Shown here piece after piece: positions 51,815 through 62,271 of a DNA stretch of 64,000 bases. The position numbers and the translations under genes are program-made. The notes under the pieces are model-generated. The model was not told the origin of the DNA, did no database searches, and worked only from the letters and a program-made list of their open reading frames with translations. Position 1 is the stretch's first letter; each line of letters opens with the position of its first letter. Source of the stretch: Hyphomicrobiales bacterium (GTDB taxonomy: Bacteria; Pseudomonadota; Alphaproteobacteria; Rhizobiales; Beijerinckiaceae); assembly GCA_027483945.1 (NCBI GenBank), contig JAIXTM010000018.1, forward strand, positions 1-64,000. Direction: 5' to 3'.

Positions 51815-52582
51815 TCAGCCGCGATAGGCAGCAGCGATGCCCAGGAAGTCCTCGGCCTTGAGGCTCGCGCCACCGACAAGCGCCCCGTCGACATTGGCCA
51901 CGCCCATCAGCTCAGCGGCGTTCGACGGCTTCACCGAGCCGCCATAAAGGATGCGGACCTGCGGCGCGGCCGCGCTGCCGACGATCCGGCGCAACTCGGC
52001 GCGGATCAGGGCATGGACCTCCGCTACGTCCGCCGCGGTCGGCGTCAGGCCGGTGCCGATGGCCCATACCGGCTCGTAGGCGACGACGAGATTGGCGGGC
52101 GTCGCGCCCTCCGGCACCGAGCGGCGCAGCTGCCGGCGCACCACGGTGAGTGTCTTCCCCGCCTCGCGCTCGGCCTGCGTCTCGCCGACGCAGACAATGG
52201 CGACTAGGCCTGCGCGCCAGGCGGCGAGCGCCTTCTCGGCAACGATGGAATCCGTCTCAAGGAAATATTGCCGGCGCTCGGAATGGCCGAGAATGACGGC
52301 GGTCGCGCCTGCATCGGCCAGCATCTCCGCGGCGATCTCGCCGGTATAGGCGCCGCTCTCCTTGGCGTGACAATCCTGGCCGCCAATGGCGAGACGGGTC
52401 CCGACGGCGCGTTGGGCGAAGGCGGCGAGAAGCGTCGCAGGGGGGCAGACCAGGAGATCAACCCCTGCCTTCAGGCCGCCGTCATAGCCGGCAGCGACCG
52501 CGTCGAGCATCGCAATGGAGGCCTTAAGCCCGTTCATCTTCCAGTTGCCCGCGACGAGGGGGCGCGGCTTGGCGGCTGCCAT
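51815..52582 (-). CDS. tpiA: Triosephosphate isomerase
   Basis: TpiA interconverts dihydroxyacetone phosphate and glyceraldehyde-3-phosphate. The active-site Lys is in VAGNWKMNG, the His in [12 protein letters not shown] and the Glu in [13 protein letters not shown], with the phosphate loop [12 protein letters not shown]. The length of 255 residues is normal. It is divergent from ppiD across 151 bases. Confidence 0.97.
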   Translation of the reverse strand: MAAAKPRPLVAGNWKMNGLKASIAMLDAVAAGYDGGLKAGVDLLVCPPATLLAAFAQRAVGTRLAIGGQDCHAKESGAYTGEIAAEMLADAGATAVILGHSERRQYFLETDSIVAEKALAAWRAGLVAIVCVGETQAEREAGKTLTVVRRQLRRSVPEGATPANLVVAYEPVWAIGTGLTPTAADVAEVHALIRAELRRIVGSAAAPQVRILYGGSVKPSNAAELMGVANVDGALVGGASLKAEDFLGIAAAYRG

Positions 52583-52733
52583 GAGGATATCTCTTGCAGG
52601 GATCGGTCGAGGCAGGGGCTACCAGAGCACTACGGCGCTGGCAATCGCGGCATCCTTTGCTGTAAGGGGAACTTCCCCGCGCCGGCACCGCCCCTGCCGG
52701 CCGTCGTTTCCTTGAGAAGGATCGCCTTCGACC

Positions 52734-54626
52734 ATGATGCAAGGCATGCGCAAACTCGGTCAGAGCTGGCTTGGCAAGCTCATCGTGTCCGTGCTGTTCG
52801 GATTCCTGATCCTGTCCTTCGCGATCTGGGGCATCGGCGATATTTTCCGCGGCGGATACGGGCGCAACACGGTCGCGTCGGTCGGTTCGACGGACATCTC
52901 GCTGGAAGCGGTGCGCACCGCCTATCAGAACGAGATCCAGCGCCTGACCCGCGAGCAGCGTCGCGCGATCACGCCCGCCGAGGCTCGCGCGCGCGGCATC
53001 GACGCCCAGGTCTTCGGCCGGCTCGTCACCGAAGCGTCGCTCGACGAATATGCCCGCCGCAACGGGCTTAGCGTCTCCGACGCTACGGTGATCCAGAGCG
53101 TCGTCTCCAGCCCGGCCTTCGCCGGAGCCAACGGCGCGTTCGACCGGGAGCGTTTCGTGGCGCTCCTGCGCGAGAACAACCTGAGCGAGGCCGGCTTCCT
53201 TCAGGCGCAGAAGCAGTCGATCCTGCGCCTCCATGTTGCCGAGGCGATCTCAGGGGCGGCCCAGCCGCCGGTCGCGATGCTGGAGGCGATCCAGCGCTAC
53301 GGCGCCGAGCGCCGTAGCGTCTCCTTCATGACACTGCCGGCCACGGCCGTCGGCGACATCGCCGCTCCGGACGAGGCTTCGCTCAAGGCTTTCTACGAGG
53401 CTCGCAAGAACGCCTACAGGGCGCCGGAATACCGCAACGTGTCGATCCTGACCGTGACCCCGTCAGCAGTCGCGAAACCGCAGGATGTGAGCGACGCGGA
53501 CGCCCGAGCCTATTACGAGCGCGTGAAGGCGGCGCGTTTCACGACGCCCGAGCGGCGGAACGTCCAGATCGTGGTGTTTCCCAACGAACAGGCTGCCCGG
53601 GACGCGGTTACCAGGATCAAGGCGGGCGAAACGCTTGAACAGGCGGCGGGCCAGCTTGGCGTCACCGATCTCGGCACCGTCGCAGCGGGAGACATTTTCG
53701 ACACGGCCGTCCGGGACGCCGCCTTCGCGCTGCCGGAAGGCCAGGTCAGCGAGCCCATCGCGGGCCGCTTCGGCTTTACCCTGGCGCGCGTGTCCGGTGT
53801 TGCCGCCGGCGGCGTCAAGCCGTTCGAGGAAGTGGCCGGCGAGATCAAGACGCAGATCGCGGCCGAGCGCGCGCAGGCGACCGTCACCGAACTCCACGAC
53901 AAGATCGAGGACCAGCGCCTCTCGGCTCGCCCGCTGGCGCAGATTGCGCAGGACCTGAAGCTCGAGGTCCGCTCCATCCAGGCGATCGACGCACAGGGCT
54001 TCGACAAGGCCTTCGCTCCCGTCCAGGGTATCCCGGACCGGGCAGGCGTGCTGCAGGCCGTCTTCAACTCGGATGTCGGTGTCGACAACGAGGCGCTGCG
54101 GCTGAGCGACGGCGGCTATCTGTGGTTCGAGATCGCCGCGATCGAAGCGGCGCGGGAACGCAGCTTCGACGAGGTACGCGCGACGGTCGAGCGGCAATGG
54201 CGCGAGGACGAGGTGGCGCGACGGCTCTCCGAGCGCGCCCGTGCGCTGGTCGCCGAGCTCGACAAGGGCACGCCCTTCGCGACAGTGGCGCAGCAGGCGG
54301 GGCTGGAGGCCCGCCAGGCTACCGATGTGGCTCGCACCGCCAGCGCGGGCCTGCCGGTCAATGTGACCACGCAGATCTTCGCCACGCGTGTCGGCAAGGC
54401 CGGCAGCGCTACCATGGGCGCCGACCGGGTCGTGTTCCTGGTCGAAGGCGCGACGGTTCCCCCGCTCGTCCGGACCACGCAGGAGATCGCGACGCTGGAG
54501 ACACGGCTGCGGGAAGCCATCTCCGACGATTACCTCTCCGAGTTCGTGGTCGGCCTTCAAAAGACCTACGGGCTGACCGTCAATCAGCAGGCGCTCCGCT
54601 CCGCTACCGGCGGAACGGACGGCTGA
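52734..54626 (+). CDS. ppiD: Peptidyl-prolyl isomerase PpiD-like periplasmic chaperone
   Basis: This 630-residue protein is anchored by one N-terminal helix (LGKLIVSVLFGFLILSFAIWGIGDIF). A SurA-N-like chaperone region follows (about 45-200), then a parvulin-type domain (about 245-365, RRNVQIVVFPNEQAARDAVTRIKAGETLEQAA onward) and a C-terminal helical part. The parvulin motifs are diverged, as in many PpiD proteins, so chaperone activity may dominate. It helps outer-membrane protein folding at the inner-membrane surface. It ends 3 bases before trpE. Confidence 0.9.
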   Translation: MMQGMRKLGQSWLGKLIVSVLFGFLILSFAIWGIGDIFRGGYGRNTVASVGSTDISLEAVRTAYQNEIQRLTREQRRAITPAEARARGIDAQVFGRLVTEASLDEYARRNGLSVSDATVIQSVVSSPAFAGANGAFDRERFVALLRENNLSEAGFLQAQKQSILRLHVAEAISGAAQPPVAMLEAIQRYGAERRSVSFMTLPATAVGDIAAPDEASLKAFYEARKNAYRAPEYRNVSILTVTPSAVAKPQDVSDADARAYYERVKAARFTTPERRNVQIVVFPNEQAARDAVTRIKAGETLEQAAGQLGVTDLGTVAAGDIFDTAVRDAAFALPEGQVSEPIAGRFGFTLARVSGVAAGGVKPFEEVAGEIKTQIAAERAQATVTELHDKIEDQRLSARPLAQIAQDLKLEVRSIQAIDAQGFDKAFAPVQGIPDRAGVLQAVFNSDVGVDNEALRLSDGGYLWFEIAAIEAARERSFDEVRATVERQWREDEVARRLSERARALVAELDKGTPFATVAQQAGLEARQATDVARTASAGLPVNVTTQIFATRVGKAGSATMGADRVVFLVEGATVPPLVRTTQEIATLETRLREAISDDYLSEFVVGLQKTYGLTVNQQALRSATGGTDG

Positions 54627-54629
54627 CGC

Positions 54630-56141
54630 ATGACGATCCAGCCTTCCGAGCAGGACGTCCTTTCCGCGCTGGCGCGTGGCGAGGGCGTCGTCATATCCAC
54701 CACCCTGGTTGCCGACCTGGAGACGCCGGTCGCGGCCTATCTCAAATTGCGAAAAGCCTTCAGCGGCGCCGCCTTCCTGCTGGAATCGGTGGAAGGCGGA
54801 GCGACCCGCGGCCGCTATTCCATGATCGGCCTGTCGCCCGACCTCGTCTGGCGCTGCAACGGTGAGAAGGCCGAGATTGCGCGCGACGCGCGGACTTTCG
54901 TGCTCGAGCCCCTGCCCCCGCTGCAGAGCCTCAGGGCTCTCGTGGCGGAAAGCGCGCTCAACGTTGACGAGCGCCTGCCGCCTATGGCCGCGGGGCTGTT
55001 CGGCTATCTCGGCTATGACATGGTGCGCCAGATGGAGCGCCTGCCGGAGCCGAATACCGACGTGCTCGGCGTGCCCGACGCTGTCATGATCCGGCCGACC
55101 ATCATGGTCGTGTTCGACGCGGTGCGGGACGAGGTCTCGATCATCACGACGGTGCGGCCGCAGTCCGGCCGGACGGCCAGGGCGCTGTATGAAAGCGCCC
55201 TGGAGCGGATCGATGCCGCCGTCGCGGCGCTGGAAAGCCCGCTCGTGATCGACGAGAGCCAGGACGTGGCGACCGCCACGTTCCAGGACCCGCCCGTCTC
55301 CAACATGACGCCGGAACGCTATTTCGAGATCACCGAGCGGGCGAAGGACTATGTCCGGGCCGGCGACGTGTTTCAGGTCGTCCTGTCCCAGCGCTTCGAC
55401 CAGCCCTTCGCCCTCTCGCCTTTCTCGCTTTACCGGGCGCTGCGGCGGATCAATCCGGCGCCGTTCCTCTGCTACCTGGACTTCCTCGAGTTCCAGATCG
55501 TGTGCTCCAGCCCGGAAATTCTCGTTCGGGTGCGTGATGGCAGGGTCACGATCCGGCCGATCGCCGGCACGCGGCGGCGCGGGGCGAGCCCGGCCGAGGA
55601 CGAGGCGCTCGCTACGGAGCTCCTCGCCGACCCGAAGGAATTGGCCGAGCATCTGATGCTGCTGGATCTGGGACGCAACGATGCAGGCCGTGTGGCCGAG
55701 ATCGGCTCCGTCACCGTGACGGATTCGTTCTTCATCGAGCGCTACAGCCAGGTCATGCACATCGTTTCCAATGTCGAGGCCACACTCGACCGGCGGAACG
55801 ATCCGTTGGACGCGCTGGCCGCGGGCTTCCCGGCCGGGACGGTTTCCGGTGCGCCGAAGGTGCGGGCGATGGAGATCATCGACGAACTGGAGGACGACAA
55901 ACGCGGACCCTATGGCGGGTGCATCGGCTATTTCGGCGCCAATGGCGACATGGATACGTGCATCGTGCTCAGGACCGCCCTGGTGAAGGACGGACAGATG
56001 CATGTTCAGGCCGGCGCCGGGATCGTCTACGATTCCGATCCGCGGTCCGAGCACCAGGAATGCGTGAACAAGGCTGCCGCCCTGTTCCGGGCCGCCGACG
56101 AGGCGGTGCGCTTTGCCAGCAGGGCACGGCGCGGCCAGTAG
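54630..56141 (+). CDS. trpE: Anthranilate synthase component I
   Basis: TrpE converts chorismate to anthranilate with ammonia from TrpG. The feedback-inhibition segment FLLESVEGGATRGRYS lies near residue 50. Catalytic blocks are FQVVLSQRFDQPFALSPFSLYRAL, PIAGTRRRGASPAEDEAL, ELAEHLMLLDLGRNDAGRV and FPAGTVSGAPKVRAMEIIDELE. Length is 503 residues. It is tightly coupled to ppiD and followed 10 bases later by a sulfurtransferase gene, with no trpGDC in view and no leader attenuator. Confidence 0.96.
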   Translation: MTIQPSEQDVLSALARGEGVVISTTLVADLETPVAAYLKLRKAFSGAAFLLESVEGGATRGRYSMIGLSPDLVWRCNGEKAEIARDARTFVLEPLPPLQSLRALVAESALNVDERLPPMAAGLFGYLGYDMVRQMERLPEPNTDVLGVPDAVMIRPTIMVVFDAVRDEVSIITTVRPQSGRTARALYESALERIDAAVAALESPLVIDESQDVATATFQDPPVSNMTPERYFEITERAKDYVRAGDVFQVVLSQRFDQPFALSPFSLYRALRRINPAPFLCYLDFLEFQIVCSSPEILVRVRDGRVTIRPIAGTRRRGASPAEDEALATELLADPKELAEHLMLLDLGRNDAGRVAEIGSVTVTDSFFIERYSQVMHIVSNVEATLDRRNDPLDALAAGFPAGTVSGAPKVRAMEIIDELEDDKRGPYGGCIGYFGANGDMDTCIVLRTALVKDGQMHVQAGAGIVYDSDPRSEHQECVNKAAALFRAADEAVRFASRARRGQ

Positions 56142-56151
56142 GAGACGCGCC

Positions 56152-56994
56152 ATGGCAGGAACCCCTTTCGTCACCGCCGGTTGGCTCGCCGAGCGGCTGG
56201 ACGATCCCGCCGTCGCGGTCGTCGACGGATCCTGGTACTTGCCCGCCCATGGACGCGATCCCGTGGCCGAGTTCGCGGCCGGGCACATCCCCGGCGCCGT
56301 GCGCTTTGACCTGGACAAGGTCAGCGACGCTTCGTCTGGCCTGCCGCATACGATGCCGACACCTGAGGCGTTCGGCCTTGCCATGGGCGGGCTCGGCATC
56401 GCGGAAACGATGACGATCGTGGTCTATGACGGGATCGGCCTGTTTTCGGCGCCGCGCGTGGCCTGGATGTTCCGCCGCTTCGGAGCGCGGGATGTGCGCC
56501 TGCTCGATGGCGGCCTGCCAGCCTGGAAAGCGGCCGGTCTGCAGCTCGAGACCGGGCCCGCGGGCGCTCGGGCTTCCACGATTTTCAACGCCAACGATCC
56601 CGGCCACGCCGTGGCGGCGTGGACCGACGTGCGGGACGCCCTGGCCGCGGGCTCGGCGCAGGTCGTCGATGCCCGACCCGCCGACCGCTTCCGTGGCGAA
56701 GCGCCTGAGCCGCGCGCAGGCGTGCGGCCGGGCCACATGCCTGGCAGCGTCAATCTCCCCTATTCGGAGTTGGTCGCCAACGGCCGGCTGAAGGACGACG
56801 CGGACCTGCGCGCTGCCTTCGACCGCGCCGGCGTCGACCTGTCGAAGCCGCTCGTCACGAGTTGCGGCTCGGGAGTGAGCGCCTGCATCGTCGCGCTCGC
56901 AGCGGAGCGGCTCGGCGCGGCCGAGCCACGCATCTATGACGGCTCGTGGGCCGAATGGGGCAGCCGCGATGACCTGCCGGTGGAGACCGGCTGA
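56152..56994 (+). CDS. sseA: 3-mercaptopyruvate sulfurtransferase / rhodanese
   Basis: The 280-residue protein has two rhodanese domains. The first is catalytically inert (VAVVDGSWYLPAHGRDPVAEFAAGHIPGA). The second carries the active cysteine in LVTSCGSGVSACIVAL, and CGSGV favours mercaptopyruvate over thiosulfate. It transfers sulfur to thiols or cyanide. AGGAG lies 7 bases before the ATG. It is the last gene of the ppiD-trpE-sseA run. Confidence 0.93.
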   Translation: MAGTPFVTAGWLAERLDDPAVAVVDGSWYLPAHGRDPVAEFAAGHIPGAVRFDLDKVSDASSGLPHTMPTPEAFGLAMGGLGIAETMTIVVYDGIGLFSAPRVAWMFRRFGARDVRLLDGGLPAWKAAGLQLETGPAGARASTIFNANDPGHAVAAWTDVRDALAAGSAQVVDARPADRFRGEAPEPRAGVRPGHMPGSVNLPYSELVANGRLKDDADLRAAFDRAGVDLSKPLVTSCGSGVSACIVALAAERLGAAEPRIYDGSWAEWGSRDDLPVETG

Positions 56995-57028
56995 GGTCTG
57001 ATCAGGCACGCATAATATGCGCAAACGT

Positions 57029-57059
57029 AAAGGGCGGCGCCGCTGGCACCGCCCTTTTT
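57029..57059. terminator. Terminator between sseA and aapP
   Basis: A 9-bp stem (57029-57037 with 57049-57057) is followed by T residues on the plus strand. It has A residues on its left side, so it can stop both convergent transcripts. Confidence 0.85.
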
Positions 57060-57079
57060 GTTGTCCGCGAGCGACCCGA

Positions 57080-57868
<789 letters not shown>

Positions 57869-57873
57869 GGCAC

Positions 57874-59421
57874 TCACCTCTTGTGTCCGGCCGCCATGCG
57901 TCTCTCGACGGATAGCGAGTACCGGGACATCCCGTAACAACAGACGAAATAGAAGACGGCTGCGAAGGCATAGCCGGTGTAGCGACTCGTGGGCGTCGCC
58001 CAGGTGGGGTCCACCAGCGTGGCGTCGATGGTCTTCAGGAAGTCGAAGATGCCGACGATGAAGACCAGCGTCGTGTCCTTGAACAGCCCGATGAAGGTGT
58101 TGACGATGCCGGGGATCACGATCCGCAGGGCCTGCGGCAGGATGATGAGGCGCATCATCTGCCAGTAGCCGAGGCCAAGCGACATGGCGCCCTCGTACTG
58201 GCCCTTGGGCATGGCCTGCAGGCCGCCGCGGATCACCTCGGCCATGTAGGCGGAGGCGAACATGGCGACGCCGACCAGCGCGCGCAGCAGGCGGTCGGGG
58301 CTGGCGCTGCCGGGCAGGAAGAGCGGCAGCATCGTGTTCGCCATGAACAGCACCGTGATCAGCGGCACGCCGCGCACGAACTCGATGAAGATCACGCAGA
58401 ACAGCCGGATGACAGGCAGCCGCGAGCGCCGTCCCAAGGCCAGCAGGATGCCGATAGGCAGCGAGAACACGATGCCGACCAGGGACACGACCAGCGTGAC
58501 GAGGATGCCACCCCACAGGTTGGTCGGCACGTATTCCAGGCCCCAGTCGATGGACAGGGCCAGCAGCATCGCGCCGAGCCCGGCGAACACGACGAGCACC
58601 GGCAGCGACGCCTCGCGTTGGGTCTTGCCGAAAGCCCGGCCGATGATCACCGACAGGGCCGTCGCGATGACCGCGGTCAGCAGGAAGTCGCTCCAGAAAG
58701 AGGCCGCGCCGCCTAGCTTGACCAGCTGCGCCCCCACGATGGCGAAGGGGAACAGGACCAGGGCAAGAAGCTTGGCGAGGATCGCGACGACCGGCGCCAG
58801 CAAGCCGCCGACAAGTTCGATCAGGGCCGACACCATGCCACCGAAGGTCAGCTTTACGTTGGAAAGCTCGAAACCGAAGGTGATCGGCCAGGCCCAGAGC
58901 TGAGGCACGGCGGTGGAGAGCCGGCCGAGAACGAAGCGGTTGAAATCGTAATCGCCGCCCACCAGCAGAATGAAGCCGAGGACCGGGAACACCAGGAAGA
59001 AATATCCCGCCCCTATGTCGCGGCGCGGCGCGTCGAGCCACAGAAGCCAGACAATACCGATGGCGCCCAGGACGAACACGACATCGACCCGCAAGCGAGA
59101 CGCGACCGGGTACGACCCGTAGATGAAGTAGCTGAACCGGTCAGCCACGTAGGCCCAGCAGGCGCCGACCTGGAAGCCGACCTTTTCGCTCAGGCAGGCG
59201 TCCCGATCCGTGCCCGTCCAGACCGCGTCGATGACGAGGAACTTCAGCAGGGGCGGCAGGATCACGTAGAGCAGCGCGATGCCCAGCAGCGTCAGGACCG
59301 TGTTCAGCACGCTGGAGAACAGGTTGTCCCTGATCCACGCGATGGGACCACCGACAAGCGCCGGCGGCGGCGACGGCTCGATCTGCGACCGGCTGACGAA
59401 GGAATGTGTCGCGTCGGTCAT
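57874..59421 (-). CDS. aapM: General L-amino-acid ABC transporter permease AapM, unusually long
   Basis: The C-terminal half is a typical HisM-type permease with the EAA loop [29 protein letters not shown] and [30 protein letters not shown]. At 515 residues it is about 130 longer than the roughly 385 usual for AapM. The extra part (about 158-290) is hydrophobic, with perhaps three added helices ([39 protein letters not shown] and [20 protein letters not shown]). The reading frame is intact. It lies 4 bases after aapQ. Confidence 0.92.
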   Translation of the reverse strand: MTDATHSFVSRSQIEPSPPPALVGGPIAWIRDNLFSSVLNTVLTLLGIALLYVILPPLLKFLVIDAVWTGTDRDACLSEKVGFQVGACWAYVADRFSYFIYGSYPVASRLRVDVVFVLGAIGIVWLLWLDAPRRDIGAGYFFLVFPVLGFILLVGGDYDFNRFVLGRLSTAVPQLWAWPITFGFELSNVKLTFGGMVSALIELVGGLLAPVVAILAKLLALVLFPFAIVGAQLVKLGGAASFWSDFLLTAVIATALSVIIGRAFGKTQREASLPVLVVFAGLGAMLLALSIDWGLEYVPTNLWGGILVTLVVSLVGIVFSLPIGILLALGRRSRLPVIRLFCVIFIEFVRGVPLITVLFMANTMLPLFLPGSASPDRLLRALVGVAMFASAYMAEVIRGGLQAMPKGQYEGAMSLGLGYWQMMRLIILPQALRIVIPGIVNTFIGLFKDTTLVFIVGIFDFLKTIDATLVDPTWATPTSRYTGYAFAAVFYFVCCYGMSRYSLSVERRMAAGHKR

Positions 59422-59425
59422 GGGA

Positions 59426-60832
59426 TCACCTTTCGACGATCGCCACGCGGCGATTGTAGATGTTCATGATGGCCGAGGTGACGAGGGAGATCGTCAGGTA
59501 CACCGCCATGGTGACCGCCAAAACCTCGACGGCCTGACCGGTCTGGTTCAGCACCGTGCCCGCAAAGATCTGAACGAGGTCAGGGTAGCCAATGGCGACC
59601 GCGAGCGTCGAGTTCTTGACGAGGTTCAGGTACTGGCTGGTCAGCGGCGGCACGATCACCCGCATGGCCTGCGGGATGACCACGAGCCGCAGCGTAGGGC
59701 CGGGCCGCAGGCCGAGCGCCCCTGCGGCCTCGGTCTGCCCCCGCGACACGGCCATGATGCCGGCGCGGACGATCTCGGCGATGAAGGCGGCCGTGTAGAT
59801 CACGAGCCCGAAAGTCAGGGCGACGAATTCGGGGAAGATCTGCAGGCCACCGGTCAGATTGAACCGGCCCTGCGTTGCATAGGCGAAGGTCACCGGGTTG
59901 GTGCCGACGACCGACAGGATGAGCCAGGTCACGACCGGCAATGCGACGATGAAGCCGAGCGTGATCAGGCCGACCGGATATTGCCGGCCGGTGGCCGCCT
60001 GCTGCTTCGCCGCCCAGCGGCGGAACAGGACGCTCGCGAGGATGCCGAGGATCAGCACGATGGCGAGGATGTAGGCGGTGCCGGAGAAGATCGGCTCGGG
60101 GGTGTAGAGGCCGCGATTGTTCAGGAAGAACAATCCGGTCTCTGTGCCCCGGAGGATGCCGATATTGGGCAGCAGGAACCAGGCCCCGACGGCCGCAACC
60201 AGCGCAGCGATGATCTTGCCGATCTGTCGTTCGGTGTCGTTGCGGCCGATGCGCTCGGCGCCGACATAGAGCGCATAGGACACGCCGAAGGCGGCGATCA
60301 GGGAGACGATGCCCATGAAGTCCGGCGTGCCGAAGCGCAAGCCCGTGATCTGGACCGAGTTGCGCGGCTCCGGCAGCGGTTTCAGCACGGCGTTGTACCA
60401 GAACACGAGCTGGAGCAGCAGCGGCAGGTTGCGGATGACCTCCACGTACCACTTGGCAATCTTGGAAATGATCCAGTTCGGCGACAGGCGCGCCACGCCG
60501 ACGAGGAAGCCCAGGATCGTCGCCAGGACGATGCCGATGGAGCCCACCAGGAGCGTGTTCAGGAGCCCGACCCAGAAGGCGCGGCCGTAGCTTGAGACGG
60601 CGCCGTCGAAATAGATCAGCTTCTGGTTGATGTCGAAGCCGGCGGTGACGCCGAGGAAATCGAACCCGGACGCGATCTTCGCGGCTCTCAGGTTCTCAAT
60701 CGCGTTGGTGGCCGCGCTGTAGATCAGGAAGCCCAGAACCGCGATGAGCAGGATCTGGTAGGCCACCGCACGGATTTTCGGATCATAGAGAACCGACCCG
60801 CGCGCGGGCGGCCTCTCTGGCACGCTGGACAC
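59426..60832 (-). CDS. aapQ: General L-amino-acid ABC transporter permease AapQ
   Basis: This 468-residue permease has the family segments NLPLLLQLVFWYNAVLKPLP, FLNNRGLYTPEPIF, EFVALTFGLVIYTAAFIAEIVRAGI and the EAA loop EAAGALGLRPGPTLRLVVIPQAMRVIVPP. It is longer than the roughly 400 residues usual for AapQ because of an additional hydrophobic block (about 205-260, IGKIIAALVAAVGAWFLLPN). It pairs with AapM in the membrane. Confidence 0.93.
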   Translation of the reverse strand: MSSVPERPPARGSVLYDPKIRAVAYQILLIAVLGFLIYSAATNAIENLRAAKIASGFDFLGVTAGFDINQKLIYFDGAVSSYGRAFWVGLLNTLLVGSIGIVLATILGFLVGVARLSPNWIISKIAKWYVEVIRNLPLLLQLVFWYNAVLKPLPEPRNSVQITGLRFGTPDFMGIVSLIAAFGVSYALYVGAERIGRNDTERQIGKIIAALVAAVGAWFLLPNIGILRGTETGLFFLNNRGLYTPEPIFSGTAYILAIVLILGILASVLFRRWAAKQQAATGRQYPVGLITLGFIVALPVVTWLILSVVGTNPVTFAYATQGRFNLTGGLQIFPEFVALTFGLVIYTAAFIAEIVRAGIMAVSRGQTEAAGALGLRPGPTLRLVVIPQAMRVIVPPLTSQYLNLVKNSTLAVAIGYPDLVQIFAGTVLNQTGQAVEVLAVTMAVYLTISLVTSAIMNIYNRRVAIVER

Positions 60833-60906
60833 GTCGAAACCCCTCCCAAAGACGGCCGTACGACCGCCCGCGACCCGGTGCCATTATGGCCTTGTCCGGG
60901 CCGGAA

Positions 60907-60936
60907 GGAGCGTCCGCGACCCCTCGCGGACGCTCC
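60907..60936. promoter_or_regulatory. Strong stem-loop between aapJ and aapQ
   Basis: A 12-bp perfect inverted repeat (60907-60918 with 60925-60936) with a 6-base loop lies 22 bases after the aapJ stop and has no U-tract. Such hairpins in binding-protein operons stabilise the upstream message or partly terminate transcription, giving more binding protein than permease. Confidence 0.7.
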
Positions 60937-60958
60937 AGTCTTCAAGCCTTGCGGCCGA

Positions 60959-61984
60959 TCAGCGGATCGGCGGAGCGTATTGCAGGCCGCCCTTCGACCA
61001 CAGCGCGTTCTGGCCGCGCTTGATCTTCAGACGCGAACCCTCGCCGACATTGCGCTCGAAGCTCTCGCCGTAATTGCCGACGTGCTTCACGATGCGCACG
61101 ACCCAGTCCTTCGTCAGGCCGATCGACTCGCCGAAATTGCCCTCGACGCCCAGCAGACGCTTGATCTCCGGGTTCTCGGACTTGAGCATGTCGTTGACGT
61201 TCGCCTTGGTCACGCCAAGCTCTTCGGCGTTCAGCATGGCGAAGTGGGTCCACTTCACGATGTCGAACCACTGGTCGTCGCCGTGACGCACCGAGGCGCC
61301 GAGCGGCTCCTTGGAGATGATCTCTGGCAGAACGATGTGCTCATCCGGGTTGGCGAGCTTCAGGCGCTCCGCATAAAGGCCGGACGCGTCCGTGGTGAAC
61401 GCATCGCAGCGGCCGGCGTCGTAGGCCTTCACGGTTTCGTCGGCCGAGGCGAAGGCGACGACCTCGTACTTCAGCTTGTTGGCACGGAAGAAGTCGGCGA
61501 GGTTCAGCTCGGTCGTCGTGCCCTGCTGGGTGCAGACCGAGGCGCCGTTCAGCTCGAGCGCGGATGACACGCCAAGCTTCTTGCGGACCATGAAGCCCTG
61601 GCCGTCGTAGTAGTTCACGCCGACGAAGTTGAGGCCGAGCGAGGTGTCGCGCGACATCGTCCAGGTCGTGTTGCGGATGAGGACGTCGGCCTCGCCGGAC
61701 TGGAGCGCCGTGAAGCGGTCCTTGGCCGACAGCGGCACGAAGCGAACCTTGTTCGGGTCGTCGAAGATGGCGGCGGCGATGGCGCGGCACGCCTCGACGT
61801 CCAGACCGGTCCAGGTGCCCTGGGCGTCCGGCACGCCGAAGCCCGCCAGGCCCGTGTTGGCGCCGCAAGCCAGCTGGCCGCGCGCCTTCACCGTGGCGAG
61901 GGTGCTCTGCCCCTGGGCATAGGCGCCGGTCGCCGCGACGGCAGCGACGACGCCGACCGCGATCGATGCGATGGTCTTTTTCAT
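60959..61984 (-). CDS. aapJ: General L-amino-acid ABC transporter substrate-binding protein
   Basis: This 341-residue periplasmic receptor has a signal peptide (MKKTIASIAVGVVAAVAATGAYA). The AapJ-specific opening is TLATVKARGQLACGANTGLAGFGVPDAQGTWTGLDVEACRAIAAAIF, and VLIRNTTWTMSRDTSLGLNFVGVNYYDGQGFMV follows. It ends NALWSKGGLQYAPPIR. It captures a broad range of amino acids for AapQMP. It is first in the aapJQMP operon and divergent from metC. Confidence 0.96.
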   Translation of the reverse strand: MKKTIASIAVGVVAAVAATGAYAQGQSTLATVKARGQLACGANTGLAGFGVPDAQGTWTGLDVEACRAIAAAIFDDPNKVRFVPLSAKDRFTALQSGEADVLIRNTTWTMSRDTSLGLNFVGVNYYDGQGFMVRKKLGVSSALELNGASVCTQQGTTTELNLADFFRANKLKYEVVAFASADETVKAYDAGRCDAFTTDASGLYAERLKLANPDEHIVLPEIISKEPLGASVRHGDDQWFDIVKWTHFAMLNAEELGVTKANVNDMLKSENPEIKRLLGVEGNFGESIGLTKDWVVRIVKHVGNYGESFERNVGEGSRLKIKRGQNALWSKGGLQYAPPIR

Positions 61985-62110
61985 GATTATTCCGTCTCCC
62001 GCTCTGAACTCGAATCCGGGAGGGTGCACATATTGATTTCGACCCCTCCCAAACCGGCGCCGGGGGCGCCTGGAGCGAGCGCCGCTTTATGCGTGCACTC
62101 GCCCTGCGCG

Positions 62111-62139
62111 CATCACATGCGAAGTTCCACACATGGTCA
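62111..62139 (-). promoter_or_regulatory. Candidate sigma-70 promoter of the aap operon
   Basis: On the minus strand TTGACC (62139-62134) is separated by 17 bases from TGTGAT (62116-62111). The -35 matches five of six consensus bases and the -10 four of six. The leader to aapJ would be roughly 120 nt. Confidence 0.45.
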
Positions 62140-62271
62140 AGCGAACGTTTTGGTCGCAGGCTGTTGCTTTATTCAGCACAAACCCCGGAATCTGCTAGGT
62201 GTTTTCGGCCTCGTCGCCAGATCGGGGCAAATCCGGCGCCCGCGCGCCTATGCATCGGAGTGATCTTTTCT

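Noticed and set aside
53463-56399. A 978-codon open frame on the minus strand across ppiD, trpE and the sseA start
   Set aside because: It is antisense to three clear family members, has no recognisable domain and is rich in His, Arg and Gly, as expected for the antisense of GC-rich codons.
62140-62271. SAM-II or other riboswitch in the metC leader
   Set aside because: I could not find the conserved SAM-II core or a convincing pseudoknot in the leader.
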